Of a DNA stretch of 64,000 nucleotides, positions 10,155 to 20,971 are shown one piece after another; position 1 is the first letter of the stretch, and every line of letters begins with the position of its first letter. The notes beneath the pieces were generated by a model. That model was not told the origin of the DNA. It ran no database searches and saw only the letters and a list, made by a program, of their open reading frames with translations. This DNA is from Ceratothoa steindachneri (Eukaryota; Arthropoda; Malacostraca; Isopoda; Cymothoidae), in assembly GCA_963969495.1 (NCBI GenBank), contig OZ018330.1:50895973-50959972 (forward strand). The letters run 5' to 3'. Both the position numbers and the translations under genes were made by a program.

Positions 10155-10893
10155 TTATTTAAAAGACATAACATAACATAACATAATTTCACTGGGCAAA
10201 AGCCACAGAGGCCTATCAATGGTCATCCGCATCCGTCAAAACCCACCCACAAAAAGCACCATCACCAGGGGAAGACAAAATCAAAGTCCCCCCACAATAT
10301 TATATAACAGATGACAAAAGCCACAAGGGCTCATCATAGGTCATCCGAGTCAAACGGCCTCTTTTTTAAGGCACCCATCTCCAAGGAAAACTACATCCAG
10401 AGAATTGCGTCCACAAACAAGGGTATCACCAATCAAGGCTTGTCAAGAACTAAATCATGCAGCTATAGATATATACAAACAATATTAATATATACAAAAC
10501 TTAGGAACCATCACAACCTTCCCTCCCCATAAACTCATCCAACCAACTCTTAAATACATTTAAATTTGGACTACCTACTACCCTCCACGGCAATTTGTTC
10601 CAGGAGTCTACCACTCTATTGGTGAAAAAATATTTTCTTTAATCCAACCTACACCCTTGCTTTTTAATTTTTAAGTGGTGACCTCGAGTCCGATTTCCAT
10701 CATCTAACTCAAAAAACTTGCTAACATCCAATTTATCTATCCCAGAAATTTTTTTAGAGAGCTCAATCATATCCCCTCTCACACACTTCCTTTCGAACGA
10801 GAACATATTTAATACCCTCAGTCTATCTATATATTCAAGGTGCCTCAGGGAAGGAATAATCTTTGTTGCCCTCCGTTGCACTGACTCAAGAAG
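10155..10893 (-). mobile_element. CR1-like LINE 3' end, family B, copy 2
   Basis: A reverse-oriented counterpart of 5815-6537. The 3' terminus is the ATAACATAACATAACATAA run at about 10163-10181 (plus-strand reading), followed by the shared 3' UTR and the C-terminal coding tail. It interrupts the old minus-strand remnant. It is 5'-truncated like most LINE copies. Confidence 0.85.
10503..10881 (-). pseudogene. C-terminal tail of a CR1-like ORF2 (broken)
   Basis: The first 80 residues (10881-10639) are almost identical to the copy at 5822: the QRRATKIIPSL start, LNMFSFERK, and GNRTRG followed by HHLKIKK. A stop in place of the expected continuation after CRLD (near 10639) ends the ORF; the corresponding residues KYFF.. 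continue beyond it to about 10503. It is a 5'-truncated, non-functional piece. Confidence 0.8.
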
Positions 10894-11110
10894 GTTAATA
10901 TCGTGTCAATGGGCAAGTATTTATTTGTAGAATCCATATCAACATCGAGATTCGCATTTGGTGGATAAATTATTATTTTAGCATACTAAGAGAAAATCTT
11001 CAAGTTCTTTGAGTAATTTACCATGATCAGCGTGTTCACTTTGAAAGAACAAATTGCCGACGAGGGCACAACGACCCAAACTACAGAGTAAAATGCATTT
11101 TTCATAGCTA

Positions 11111-11605
11111 ACAATTTTATTTAATAATTTATGGTTGAAAATCGCATCAAGTAGCATGATCATTAAATGGATTAGCATGAAATTCGCAAAGCAGCAGATG
11201 CATAAAAAAAGTAGCAGACGTTTTCTGAAAGTAGCAAAATTTGCGAAAAATCGCAGGATCTGGCAACACTGTACTGAAGTGGTAGCATGCAAGTTTCACC
11301 ATAAAAAGAGGCGATGGGAGAAATTTGCGGATTTGTTTTGTTTTTTTAATGCATAAGGGCATTCAAGCCTTTGTAACAGTGGGTTGAGGCTCTCTACTAT
11401 GATGAAGTGTTTACCTGGGTGTCATTACAGGCTTGTGTGAATGAGGCGTAGTAATTTTGGGGGGGCCGATTTTTGGCGTTTCGATCGATGGGGAAATTAA
11501 TTGTGTATTTTAAAGGGTTACAAATGATTTAAAAATAAATAAGAAGGTAAACATTTAGTATACAGCCACATTGGTAATACAAATGGTATTATCATAGGTG
11601 GTGGA
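11111..11605. other. No recognisable gene
   Basis: AT-rich sequence with repeated short words (AGTAGCA, GCAAAATTTGCGAAAAATCGC). Overlapping 70-100-codon ORFs on both strands show no family features. I see nothing I can name. Confidence 0.6.
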
Positions 11606-11620
11606 AATATTTAATCATAA

Positions 11621-11623
<3 letters not shown>

Positions 11624-11672
<49 letters not shown>
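11624..11672. repeat. (TA)n microsatellite of the LTR
   Basis: About 24 perfect TA units. It is at the same LTR position as the runs at 18469-18523, 30692-30749 and 38600-38861. Confidence 0.9.
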
Positions 11673-11676
<4 letters not shown>

Positions 11677-12222
11677 TCATGAAAGGTTGGTAACCATGAC
11701 TTAATTCGTGAGATTGTTACTCCCGCTCTCTCGAGCGTCTTCTGGGCTTCTTCAATAAACAGGTCTGTAATACTTGAATAGTAAATTTTAGTTAAATATG
11801 TCCCGAAAGAATCTCGTTTTAATGCGTGATTCTTCTCTCATTTACAGACCCTTCCAACTCCGTTGTAATCTATTTATGTATCCAAATTACAATCTTTATG
11901 TATCCAATTTAATTCATACAATCTAATTATACCAATATTTATACATATCAATCTATTTAATATTTACCCCATCTATTTAATATTAGAACATAAGAAAAGA
12001 AGGAGACTGCAAAAGACCATTTTATGTGTTGTTCCAGTCTACACACAAAAGATTTCTTACCAGAGAAAAGTCATTAACATTGTCACCCTTTACAGGAGTT
12101 CGTCAGATCTAATCTACAATATTCATAAAATGCATCCAGAGGATTATGTCCATTCATGCAACTGCAAAATATAATCTCCCCACTCCTTAGAAAAATATAT
12201 ACATATGTACATAAAAAAAAGG

Positions 12223-14541
12223 TCAGTCCCATCTAGCAGCTTCATCCATATATTTATCTAATCTATTCTTAAAACTACCCAGAGAGGAGGCTTCTATCGC
12301 ATGTCTAGTGAGCCTATTCCATTCATCTACCACACGATTTGTAAACCAATTCCTCCCAATCTCCTTCCTAAACCTATACTTATCAAGCTTAAACCCATTG
12401 CTACGTGTCCGGTCATGTTCACTAAGTATAAGAACCTTACCCAGATCCCCTTTATTATATCCTTTTACCCATTTAAAGACTTCAATCAATTCCCCTCTTA
12501 CTCTTCTCCTTTCCAATGTATGTAGATTTAGTTTTCTGAGCCTTTCACCATAAGGTAAGTTCCTTAGCCCACCAATCATCTTTGTCATCCTTCTCTGCAC
12601 AGACTCAAGCAAATCAATATCCTTGCTATAATATGGTGACCAAAATTGTACTGCATAGTCTAGATGGGCTTAACTAGCGCCAGATACAGTTTTAGAATGA
12701 CTTCAGCACTCTTATTGCTTACACTCCTCCTAATGAATCCCAATATCATATTAGCTTTCTTCTTAGCATTTAGGCATTGCTTTCTAGGACGAAGGTCTGA
12801 ACTTACCAAAATACCCAAGTCCCTCTCACAATCGGTCCTCCCTAAAATTCTCCCATTTAATTTATAACTATTCAATGGATTATTTTTACCTATACTAAGT
12901 ACACTACATTTGTCTATGTTAAACTTCATTTGCCATTTCTCGGCCCAATTGGACAGAATGGTCAATTCCTCCTGCATTACAACAGCATCAGAATCAGCCC
13001 TAATGGCCCTACCTAGCTTAGTATCATCAGCAAATTTACTCAGGTCACTACTTATACCTATGTCAAGATCATTAATATAAATTAAGAATAGCAAGGGACC
13101 CAAAACAGATCCTTGCGGAACTCCACTGCTAACACACCCCCACTCAGATTTAACTCCATCTATACTAACTCTCTGTTGTCTGTCACCAAGCCATGACTGA
13201 ATCCACCTAAATATACTGCCATCGATCCCGTGTGCTTAACTTTGCTCAGAAGCCGTAAGTGTGACACTCGATCAAAAGCCTTACTAAAGTCCAAGTATAA
13301 AATATCATAGTTTTCATCATTATCTGCTGCTTCATACACCTTACTATAAAAAGACAGCAAATTAGTCAGACAGGATTTACCCTTACTAATGCCATGCTAT
13401 GATTCTTTTATCAACTTATGCTTATCCAAGGGATCTCTAATATTCCTTGCTATAATAGATTCCATCATTTTCCCTACCACTGATGTCAAACTTACTGGTC
13501 TGTAATTAGACATATTTGTTTTATCCCCTTTCTTAAATATAGGTATCACATTGGCTTTCTTCCATGCCACTGGCACAATGCCACGCTCCAATGATTTTCT
13601 AAAGATGCATGCTAGGGGCTCACTTAACACATCCTTACATTCTTTCAAAATTCTAGGAAAGAGCTCATCAGGACCGGGTGCTTTACTACTTTTGATTTTA
13701 TCAATTTCCTTTGTCACTATCTCCTTTGTGATCAATATATCCTTTAATTTCTCTTCATCATTACCCCGAAAGATCATTGACACCTCAGGTATATTTAGAA
13801 AATCCTCCCGTGTAAATACTGAGAAAAAAAAGTCATTTAGCATTCCAGCCATTGAGTCCCTATCACTCACTAATTCTCCATTGTAATCTATAAGTGGGCC
13901 TATTTTATCTCTAACCTTAGTTTTGTATAATTGATAAAAACTTTTAGGATCTTCCTTTGCCCTATTTGCCACTTTAATTTCATAATTTCTCCTTGCTACT
14001 CTAACTAACTTTTTAACATCTCTTGCTAGTTCATTATATCTCTGCCTTAAGTGATCCTCTCCATTTTTTATTTTCCTATAAATGCCCTTTTTAATGCCAA
14101 TATAATGCTTAATTTATCTGTCATCCATTTTGGGTCATTTGGTGGTCTGTATAATAATCCTATGACAAACTTGTTTTTACCTTCCTTTACATTTAGCCAT
14201 AATGACTCTGTGTTATCATCTAATTTAATTGTACTGTTTACACAACACTGGAGATTATCTTTAATATAAATAATAACCCCTCCTCCTCTCTTCCTATTCC
14301 TATCTGTATGGAACATGTTAAAGCCCTCAATCTCAACCTCAGGTTTAAAGTGATTACCTGCCAAATCAAGCCATGACTCTGTTATTGCAATTATATCAAA
14401 ATTCTCTTCACTCGCTAACGCTCTTAAGAGATCTATCTTATTCCTTATACTCCGACCATTTGTGTAGTATATTTTTAAGGTTTTTTTAATTATTCCCATC
14501 TTCATTGCATTGTGCTTTTTTATTCCTAGTTTTCTGCTCAT
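12223..14541 (-). pseudogene. CR1-like ORF2 (endonuclease with internal deletion, RT)
   Basis: The start region (from 14541) has an endonuclease: IYYTNGRSIRNK, a catalytic Glu in ITESW, GFNMFHTDR..RGGGV, and GLLYRPPN. At 14132-14140 the sequence jumps from YRPPN straight to DPKWMTDK, so the second half of the endonuclease (GDFN and SDH motifs) is gone. The join falls in an AATGACCCA-like overlap, suggesting a microhomology deletion. A missing T near 14113 shifts the frame. The RT follows in pieces: ANVIPIFKKGDK, YRPVSLTS, LDFSKAFDRV, then FADDTKLGRA. Further frameshifts or stops lie near 13397, 13230 and 12660. The intact sister copy at 22336-24504 is nearly identical. Confidence 0.9.
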
Positions 14542-14670
14542 TCACTTGTGCATTAGTCCCCCTATAACGCATCAGTATGCCCTCTTCCCTAGCTACTCCT
14601 CTATCTCTGCATCCCTCCCATTTCCTACACCTGCCCTCTATTCCTGTTATTCCCTTACCTCTAACAGCTT

Positions 14671-15622
14671 CTAGTTTCCCACCTGTAAGGACCTAATCAC
14701 ACTATCCAGCTCCCCCCATAGAACCTCAACACCTGCCCGACTAAAATGGAGCCCATCCATTGCATACAACCTCCTATTCCCGTAAAACCCTCCCCAGACA
14801 TCTACAAACACCAATCCTAACTCCTCACACAGTCCTTTCACAAATTCATTCAAACCAATTGCTTTTACTCATCCTTTCAACTAACCTTTTATATTGCTCA
14901 CGTAACTCACATGTACCCACCTTCTTTACATCATTCACCCCCACATGCGTAATCACAACTGCATCCCTCTCACACCCAGAAACCAGCCTATTATACCTCT
15001 CACAAACATCACTTACACCAGCACCCGGCAGACAAACTCTCATTCCCTTCCACTTGCTATCACTCAACTTCCTATCTCAATACCTAATCTGAGAGTCACC
15101 CATCACTAGCACCTCAGTCATTCTCCTATTCTGTCTTGGCCTAACATTACACTCCCTCCTGCTCTCAGTCACACTACCACCCATCCTGCTTTCATCCACA
15201 ATCACACCAGGCAAATCACTTTTACACTCTTCCTCTCTCAGGAAATTGAATCTGTTAGTCAACCTAACAGGTTCTATATACCTCTCATTCACACACCTAA
15301 CCTGTCCTAACTTGTCTATCCTATCCATTTTCACCCACCATTCATCATCACTCACAACTTCCACACTGTTCCCAGTCCTAGCCCTATCTTCCACCCTCTT
15401 AGCACTAATCTCACCCTTCAATCGCACACTTGCATCTCTTCTCACCTCAAACACCAAATCATTCAACCTCTTAAATTCCCCACTCAACCTCCTAACCTCC
15501 CCTTCCAGAAAACACACACGGCATTCAGTTACATTCACTCTCCTTTCAACTCCACATGCATCACACACCACATACACACTACTTTCAAACGGCATGCTCT
15601 CACCATCTATACAAAAAGCCAT
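14671..15622 (-). pseudogene. CR1-like ORF1: zinc-binding N-terminus, coiled coil and SGNH esterase domain
   Basis: The N-terminal part (ATG 15622) has paired cysteines, CDACG and CRVC, PHD-like in style, then a probable coiled coil (FLEGEVRRLSGEFKRLNDLV). The esterase domain begins at VMGDSQIRY; the GDS codons are 15092-15100. A TGA at 15077-15079 interrupts it. The reading continues with GAGVSDV (block II), HVGVNDV (block III) and, after a one-base shift near 14848, DGLHFSRAG (block V with the catalytic Asp and His). SGNH enzymes hydrolyse esters; the role in retrotransposition is unsettled, with membrane or RNP trafficking proposed. This copy is broken by one nonsense codon and one frameshift but keeps all catalytic blocks. 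Confidence 0.85.
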
Positions 15623-16301
15623 ACTCTCAGAAATTTACTAAGGAAAAAGTTAACACTCGCCCCCAAAAAATTCTTGCTCAGGATTGCTGCCAGTTATCTT
15701 CCCCAAAAGTATTAATCACTAATGTATTTATCACAGTGATTGGTGTATTAAATAAATACAAGAAAAACTACACACCCAAATCAGTATTATATCCCAATCT
15801 TACAATGAGAATCAGGAGCTTCCTGTAAGACAACCTTCCAGAACAAAGCCAGACAGCCAACTGAGCCAGACAGCTAACTGACCCAATTTATTTATCAATC
15901 CATATAAATATTTATCATACATTTATAATATTTACTCATTTAACATTCAACTATAATCTAATTAATATTTGTCAATCTAATTATCAATCATCATGTGTAC
16001 TCTATTTCTCATTAACTCATGCAAAGTTAATTCACCCGCGTAAAATTAAATCTAATCATAAACTGTATAATTTCACTTTTTAATCATAACTATTCATTCC
16101 ATAATATATATTTTTAGTATCTCTTTGTTTTAACACACGTATTCCCACGACGTTGCCGATTTAGGACTAAGGAAATTTCGTCTGCAAATTCAGACTTGCC
16201 GTTAGTAATTAACTTCATTTCCCTTGTATAACAAAAATATAGGTTTGGGGGTTTATTGTGACCTGAGCTATCTAGTGTATTGGCGCAATAATCACCCAAC
16301 A

Positions 16302-16765
16302 ACCTATTGTGGGCGCGATAACGAAAAAATGTATCACGATAACCGATAAATCAATAACGATAACCTTATCGGCGATAACCGATAATCGATAACTGGCAAT
16401 AAATTTATCGCCCGATAAGGTGATAACCGATAAATCTAAAATTATAATAAAATATTGATTATTGACTATATATAATATAATATAAGAATATTGGAATACT
16501 GTTTCTTAGTTTCTTACCTGGTGAGGCTCTCCTTTGTCTCCTCATAGGTTTTGAGGATCCTCCTCCCAGCTCGGACCTACCTATTTCTGCCTCCAAGGCA
16601 CGCACGGCTCGCCCCTGTGCTAAACTGGAACCAAAAACTGAAATTATCGATTATCGCTAGTTTGGAACCTAAAGTATCGGCGATACCGATGAATTGATAA
16701 TGCGGAAAAAATATCGGATAACCGATAACCCGATATCGTTATCGTGATAATGACCACCTATGGGT
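16302..16765. mobile_element. Non-autonomous DNA element (MITE) rich in GATAAC words, copy 1
   Basis: Both ends carry inverted GTGGGC/GTGGTC..CGATAACG sequence: TGTGGGCGCGATAACG on the left, and CGTTATCGTGATAATGACCACC on the right. Many CGATAA/TTATCG words lie inward. The core has CTGGTGAGGCTCTCCTTTGTC and GGACCTACCTATTTCTGCCTCC blocks. A reversed copy lies at 48695-49108. The ends look hAT-like (inference). No ORF. It adjoins the end of the solo LTR. Confidence 0.75.
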
Positions 16766-18050
16766 ATTATATTGTATTATATATCATTTTGAAGGGATTT
16801 TTTTCTGAATTAGAATATGATATGGACACTTTATATTACTCAATATTAAAGAACATATAATTGATTTAAATAGCATTCTGGGACGGAGATTATATGTCTG
16901 AAGTCAAGAAACACGGCATAAAAGCAATTAACATTAGATCGCCTAACAACGTCTGGCAATCGCCTTCGAATTCGAACCTAATGTTAGGCTTTCCAATTGT
17001 GAATGCTACTAGATGATTAGAAATAACGACGGGATTGCAACCCTACCTTTAAATTGGGGTATGGGGCCAAAACCCCCACTTTGAAGTAATCATCTTATGG
17101 TTCGAATTCACTGTAGTTCCTAGACGTTGTTCGGCGTTCCAATGTTTACTTCATAATGCATTGCTCCGCCCCGAAAAGGCGTCATCAAATTTTCTTGAAA
17201 TCGGTGGCTGTGTAGTAAAGATTAATGAGATTTATGCTCAAGAGAACCGGTACTACGGTTTCTAGAGTTAACGGGAAAAATAATTTAATTAAACAAAAGA
17301 ATGAGCTACTTACGAAAATGATATCAACTTGAAAAAATATGACTCAGGCTGTTAATTTTTTATGTTAATGGACATATCAATCATAATGTTGACGGTTAGG
17401 GGGCCCTTGAGAGGAAAAAAATGTTCTGGTGCGAGACCTTTTTTGCCCCCAATTAAAAATTATAAATCAAATGATTAAGAGCTTCATCAGCTTTTCAATA
17501 CTATAACTAGAAAATGGTATGCTTTATTTATTATAGTTTTACATTATAACCATTTACCAATGTTATTAGTAAATTTCAAAATGTCTCAGGCTGATCTCAA
17601 AGAATACACATAACACAGTTGCTTTGTGAATTTCACAACTATATATTTAATTTAACATTAATAGTATATCAATTCTCACTAGCAAAGCAAATTTAATAAT
17701 TCTATAACCCTAATACCAGTAAGAAAGGACAAGAATTTAGCAAAAACTCCCTGTACTTTTACTTCTTAGCTTAATAATGAACATAAAAATGTACGAGCAT
17801 TTCATAAATAATAATGGAAAAAAATTAAAATCAAATTCGCCATTTGGAATTTTTAGTAAGCCTACTTATATACTAACCAATAGTAGCCATATACATAAAT
17901 CTACATCTTAATCACAATTCACACTTAATACATGTCTATATCATTAATTATTTACAAATATATCTAAATCATTCATCACCTGAATGCTCACTGTTTCATG
18001 ACGGCTACAGTCTACAGAAAATATGTAAATGATAGTAAACTTAGTAAATA
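16766..18050. other. AT-rich stretch without a recognisable gene
   Basis: No ORF with family features. A segment at about 17249-17350 (CCGGTACTACGGTTTCTAGA to AAAATATGACTCAGG) matches the reverse complement of about 40860-40965, so part is an unnamed dispersed repeat. Confidence 0.65.
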
Positions 18051-18061
18051 AACTAATTTTA

Positions 18062-18422
18062 TTAAAACAGGGTTGCCTTGCGTGCCTTTTCCTTGGTAAA
18101 ACTACGAATTACAGTGTAAAAGTCTATATGTTTTGCAATGTCAGACTCAATACTGATACTAGCCAGGTTGTTCAGGCGACCCTGACCCATGGTGGACCTG
18201 GGATAATTTTTGATGAGCTTAAGCTTGCTGAAACTCCTTTCTGCTGATGTTACTGTGGATGGTGCTGTGAGGAACATCCTCAAGCTGACACCGAGGTTGG
18301 GAAATATACTTTATAATCTGTATTCTGCCAAGGCATTTAACAGTTCCAATGCAGCCAACTGTTCTCTACCAAAATTGGCATTGGGAACCATTGTCATGTG
18401 ATTCATTTCCTGCACAAGGTCT
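18062..18422 (-). pseudogene. hAT dimerisation domain (C-terminal fragment)
   Basis: From about 18422 the minus strand reads LQDLVQEMNHMTMVPNANFG.. into LTAPSTVTSAERSFSKLKLIKNYPRSTM.QGRLNNLASISIE, ending with a stop at 18062. SAERSFSKLK..K..LRS-like text followed by RL..LA..SI is the hallmark of hAT dimerisation domains in ZMYM1-like transposases. A stop near 18311 splits the two parts. The fragment cannot act alone. Confidence 0.85.
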
Positions 18423-18465
18423 TGTAGCGGTCTATACCCGTACAAGTGTAAATATTTAATCCTAA

Positions 18466-18468
<3 letters not shown>

Positions 18469-18523
<55 letters not shown>
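18469..18523. repeat. (TA)n microsatellite of the LTR
   Basis: About 27 TA units at the usual position, 46 bp from the LTR start. Confidence 0.9.
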
Positions 18524-18528
<5 letters not shown>

Positions 18529-19213
18529 TATACAAGAAGGGTTAGTAACCATGACTTAAATCGTGTGATTGGTACGCCCGATCTCCCAAGCGTTTTAAAA
18601 TCAAACTCATGAGGTTCATTCGTTGTCCTTGGTGGCTTCGGTAAACAGGTCTGTAATATTTGAATAGTAATTTTTAACTAAATATATCCCGGAAAAATCT
18701 CGATTTAATGCGTGATTCTGTTCTCATTTACAGACCCTTACAACTCCGTTATAATCTATTTGTACATATAATCTATTTATCACACCAATAATCTATTTAA
18801 TAATTACCAAGCAAATTACCAATTACCTTTTATAGATTACCAATTTATTTAACCAATTAATAATTACCACCATTCAACATTTACCAATTTGTAATCTATT
18901 TATCCAATATAATCTATTTAACCAATTAATAATTACCAAGCAAATTACCAATTACTTTTTATGAATTATCAATCTATTTACCAAACTACTGTATTTACAA
19001 ATTACAATCTATCAATTATCTATTAGCCAATTACTATTTAATATCTATATCAATTACTAATGGTCAATCAATTTCCTAATTTATAATCTCCTTAATATTT
19101 CATATTTATTAATTGTAAATCTATTCTCATTAACTCTTGCGTAAAATTCAATCTAATCAAACTGTTACTGTATAATTTCCCTTTTCAATCATAATTGTTT
19201 ATTCCATAATATA

Positions 19214-20971
19214 CCGGGTGTCCCAGAAAAAAATTAACCGTACTTGAATTAGCATAATTCAAAAACTATTTGAGATTTTGGGGTCCTACAAAAAGTGTTT
19301 TATTTAGCAACCATTTCTCTGTGGATTTTGGAAATTCCATTAAATTTCCTTTTATGATCTTGATAGACTAATGGGTTTAGTGGAGGCTATCAAAATTAGG
19401 TTTGCGCAAGGAAGTAAAATAATGAAACGAAGCCTAAGAAGTCTAGGCCACCGTGCACTTTCAAGAGAAGCGTAGGGAGCCTAGGTTACTGTGAGATTCT
19501 CCAAGCAAAGCCTAGGCCATTTTACAGTCGTTTTTTAGCCACGCTGTGCTATGGTCTCGTCATTATTGCTTACTAAACAAATCAAAACGCTTCTGTGTAA
19601 ATGTTTACTTCCATAGAATCTTTTGAATCGTGCAGTTAACAAAAGATCAACGCGTATTTGTAGTCACAAACTTTATTAAGACTGGCAGTATTAAACAAGT
19701 ATAAGATTCATTTGAACAACGTTTTCCAGGTAGGCACACGCCAAGCAAGTCCACAATTTTGAAAAATGTTCGCAAATACCAACATGAAGGAACATGCTTA
19801 AATCGAAATAAAGCTCGTTCGGGTCGTATGAGAACCATAAGAACAACAGAAAATATCGAAAATATTCAGATCTCACTTCTTCAAAATCTACATGTATCAT
19901 TAAAAAAAAAAATGGGTTACAATCGTCAAAGACATCATTTAACCGCATTATTAAACATGACTTAAAATGGCATCCCCATAAGATGCATTCAAGACACCAG
20001 CATCATGAAACTGATTTTCCTCGTCGTATACAATTTGTCGAATGGCTTCTCCATAAGCCACCTGCTTGTTTCTTGGAAAACATTGTGATAGGTGACGAGG
20101 CAGCCTTTTTTCATAGATGGAAAGGTAAATAGCCATAACATTTGGCAATATGCACCGCTGAACCACCCCCCAGTATTCAACTTTGACACGTATTTGTCAG
20201 CAGAAAGTGTCTCTGTGGATCGGAATATGCGGGAATGGCTATCTTGTTGGGGCATTGTTTTACGAGAAAACTTGATTGGTGCTGCCTACCTGAACATGAT
20301 TAACGAAAAGATCTTCTCGGAACTCCACCAGATTTACGGCAATCAATTCAATAGACTTTGGTGGATTCAGGACTGCGCACCATTTCATAAACAGCTTGCT
20401 GTAAGAACAAAACCAAGAGAAGCGTTTGACAACCGCATTGTCGTGCTAAATCATGCAATTAAATGGCCCCCAAGATCCCCTGACTTGACACCGTGCGATT
20501 ATTTCTTATGGGGATATCTAAAGAATAAAGTGTATTCTACTCCGCAACAAATCATCAACCAGTTAAGAGATAGTATCACACGTGAAGTCAATAGACTTAC
20601 GGAAAATCACAAGTTAATCAAAAAAGTTGTTCAATCAATGCGATTAAAGGCGCAACTGTGCTTGGAAAGAAATAGAGGACATGTATTACTCATATGAAGA
20701 GGTGTTTTTGTTAATAAAGGGATTTAAATACATTTGTTGATTTTAAACAACGAAGTTTCATTATTTTACTTCCTCGCGCAAACATAATTTTGATAGCCTC
20801 CACTAAACCCATTAGTGTATCAATATCGTAAAAGGAAATTTAATGAAATTTCCAGAATCGACAGATAGATAGTTGGTAAATCTGTTTTGTTTTGAAGGAC
20901 TCAAAAATCTCCAATAGGTTTTGAGTTATATGAATTCAAAGTACGGTTAATTTTTTTTCTGGGACACCTTG
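19214..20971 (+). mobile_element. Tc1/mariner-superfamily element with long (about 220-bp) terminal inverted repeats
   Basis: Left end CCGGGTGTCCCAGAAAAAAA, right end in reverse complement CAAGGTGTCCCAGAAAAAAA. Inverted similarity continues for about 220 bp, through TAACCGTACTT, AATTTCCTTTTA.GAT and GGGTTTAGTGGAGGCTATCA to GAAGTAAAATAATGAAAC. TA lies on both sides (19212-19213 and 20972-20973), the usual target. The element is 1758 bp with a decayed transposase inside. Confidence 0.88.
19650..20697 (+). pseudogene. Tc1/mariner-like (DDE_3-type) transposase, decayed
   Basis: The N-terminal part (from about 19650) is a helix-turn-helix-like region (RTIRTTENIENIQ..) broken by stops near 19700 and 19963. 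The catalytic half is partly open. The first-Asp region (GDEAAFFH-like) is split by a frameshift near 20092. The second (WWIQDCAPFHKQL) and third (WPPRSPDLTPCDYFLWGYLK) are in one 201-residue ORF (20092-20697). The transposase would cut the element out at TA sites. The frame lesions make it inactive. The exact family is not assigned. Confidence 0.85.

Larger units (their letters stand above)
7144..11110 (-). pseudogene. Old transposase-like coding remnant split by two insertions
   Basis: Minus-strand reading is open in three pieces: about 11110-10905, 10155-10055 and 7296-7144. Removing the hAT element and one copy of its target duplication joins the last two pieces in one frame, through KELLN to GISSNY. 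Recognisable stretches are CALVGNLFFQSEHADHGKLL, VDMDSTNKYLPIDT, SLNISSEVLKDIHQRYHNFL and ELADQSKLNILENQWRR. The last resembles the region before the dimerisation domain of some hAT transposases (inference, weak). A frameshift lies near 10976 and a CR1 fragment separates the first two pieces. The 3' end stops at fold-back copy B. A host gene fragment is not excluded. Confidence 0.5.
11985..15880 (-). mobile_element. Nearly full-length CR1-like LINE (family A, copy 1) with esterase-type ORF1
   Basis: Minus strand: leader (15880-15623), ORF1 (15622-14671), ORF2 (14541-12223) and a 3' UTR ending at the AGAACATAAG word near 11985. That ending is shared with the second copy at 22076. The element sits inside a solo LTR whose two halves flank it. 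An internal deletion in ORF2 and several frame lesions make it inactive. Kapitonov and Jurka (2003) described CR1-like elements with PHD and esterase domains in ORF1, and this element fits that type. Confidence 0.87.
11606..16301 (+). mobile_element. Solo LTR of the Gypsy-like family, split by a LINE
   Basis: 11606-11984 and about 15881-16301 together match the LTRs at 29722-30794 and 37669-38905 (which lie in the opposite orientation). Matching blocks are AAATATTTAATC.TAACTG(TA)n, GGTTGGTAACCATGACTT, TTTACAGACCCTTCCAACTCCGTT, CTCATTAACTCATGCA, CCTAAGGAAATT and a terminal GGCGCAATAATCACCCAACA. The first about 30 bp of the LTR are missing. No internal retroelement sequence adjoins it, so it is a recombined or truncated LTR. 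The CR1-like LINE at 11985-15880 interrupts it. Confidence 0.75.

Noticed and set aside
15246..15641. 131-codon plus-strand ORF
   Set aside because: Antisense of the Cys-rich/esterase ORF1; its composition mirrors the codons of the other strand.
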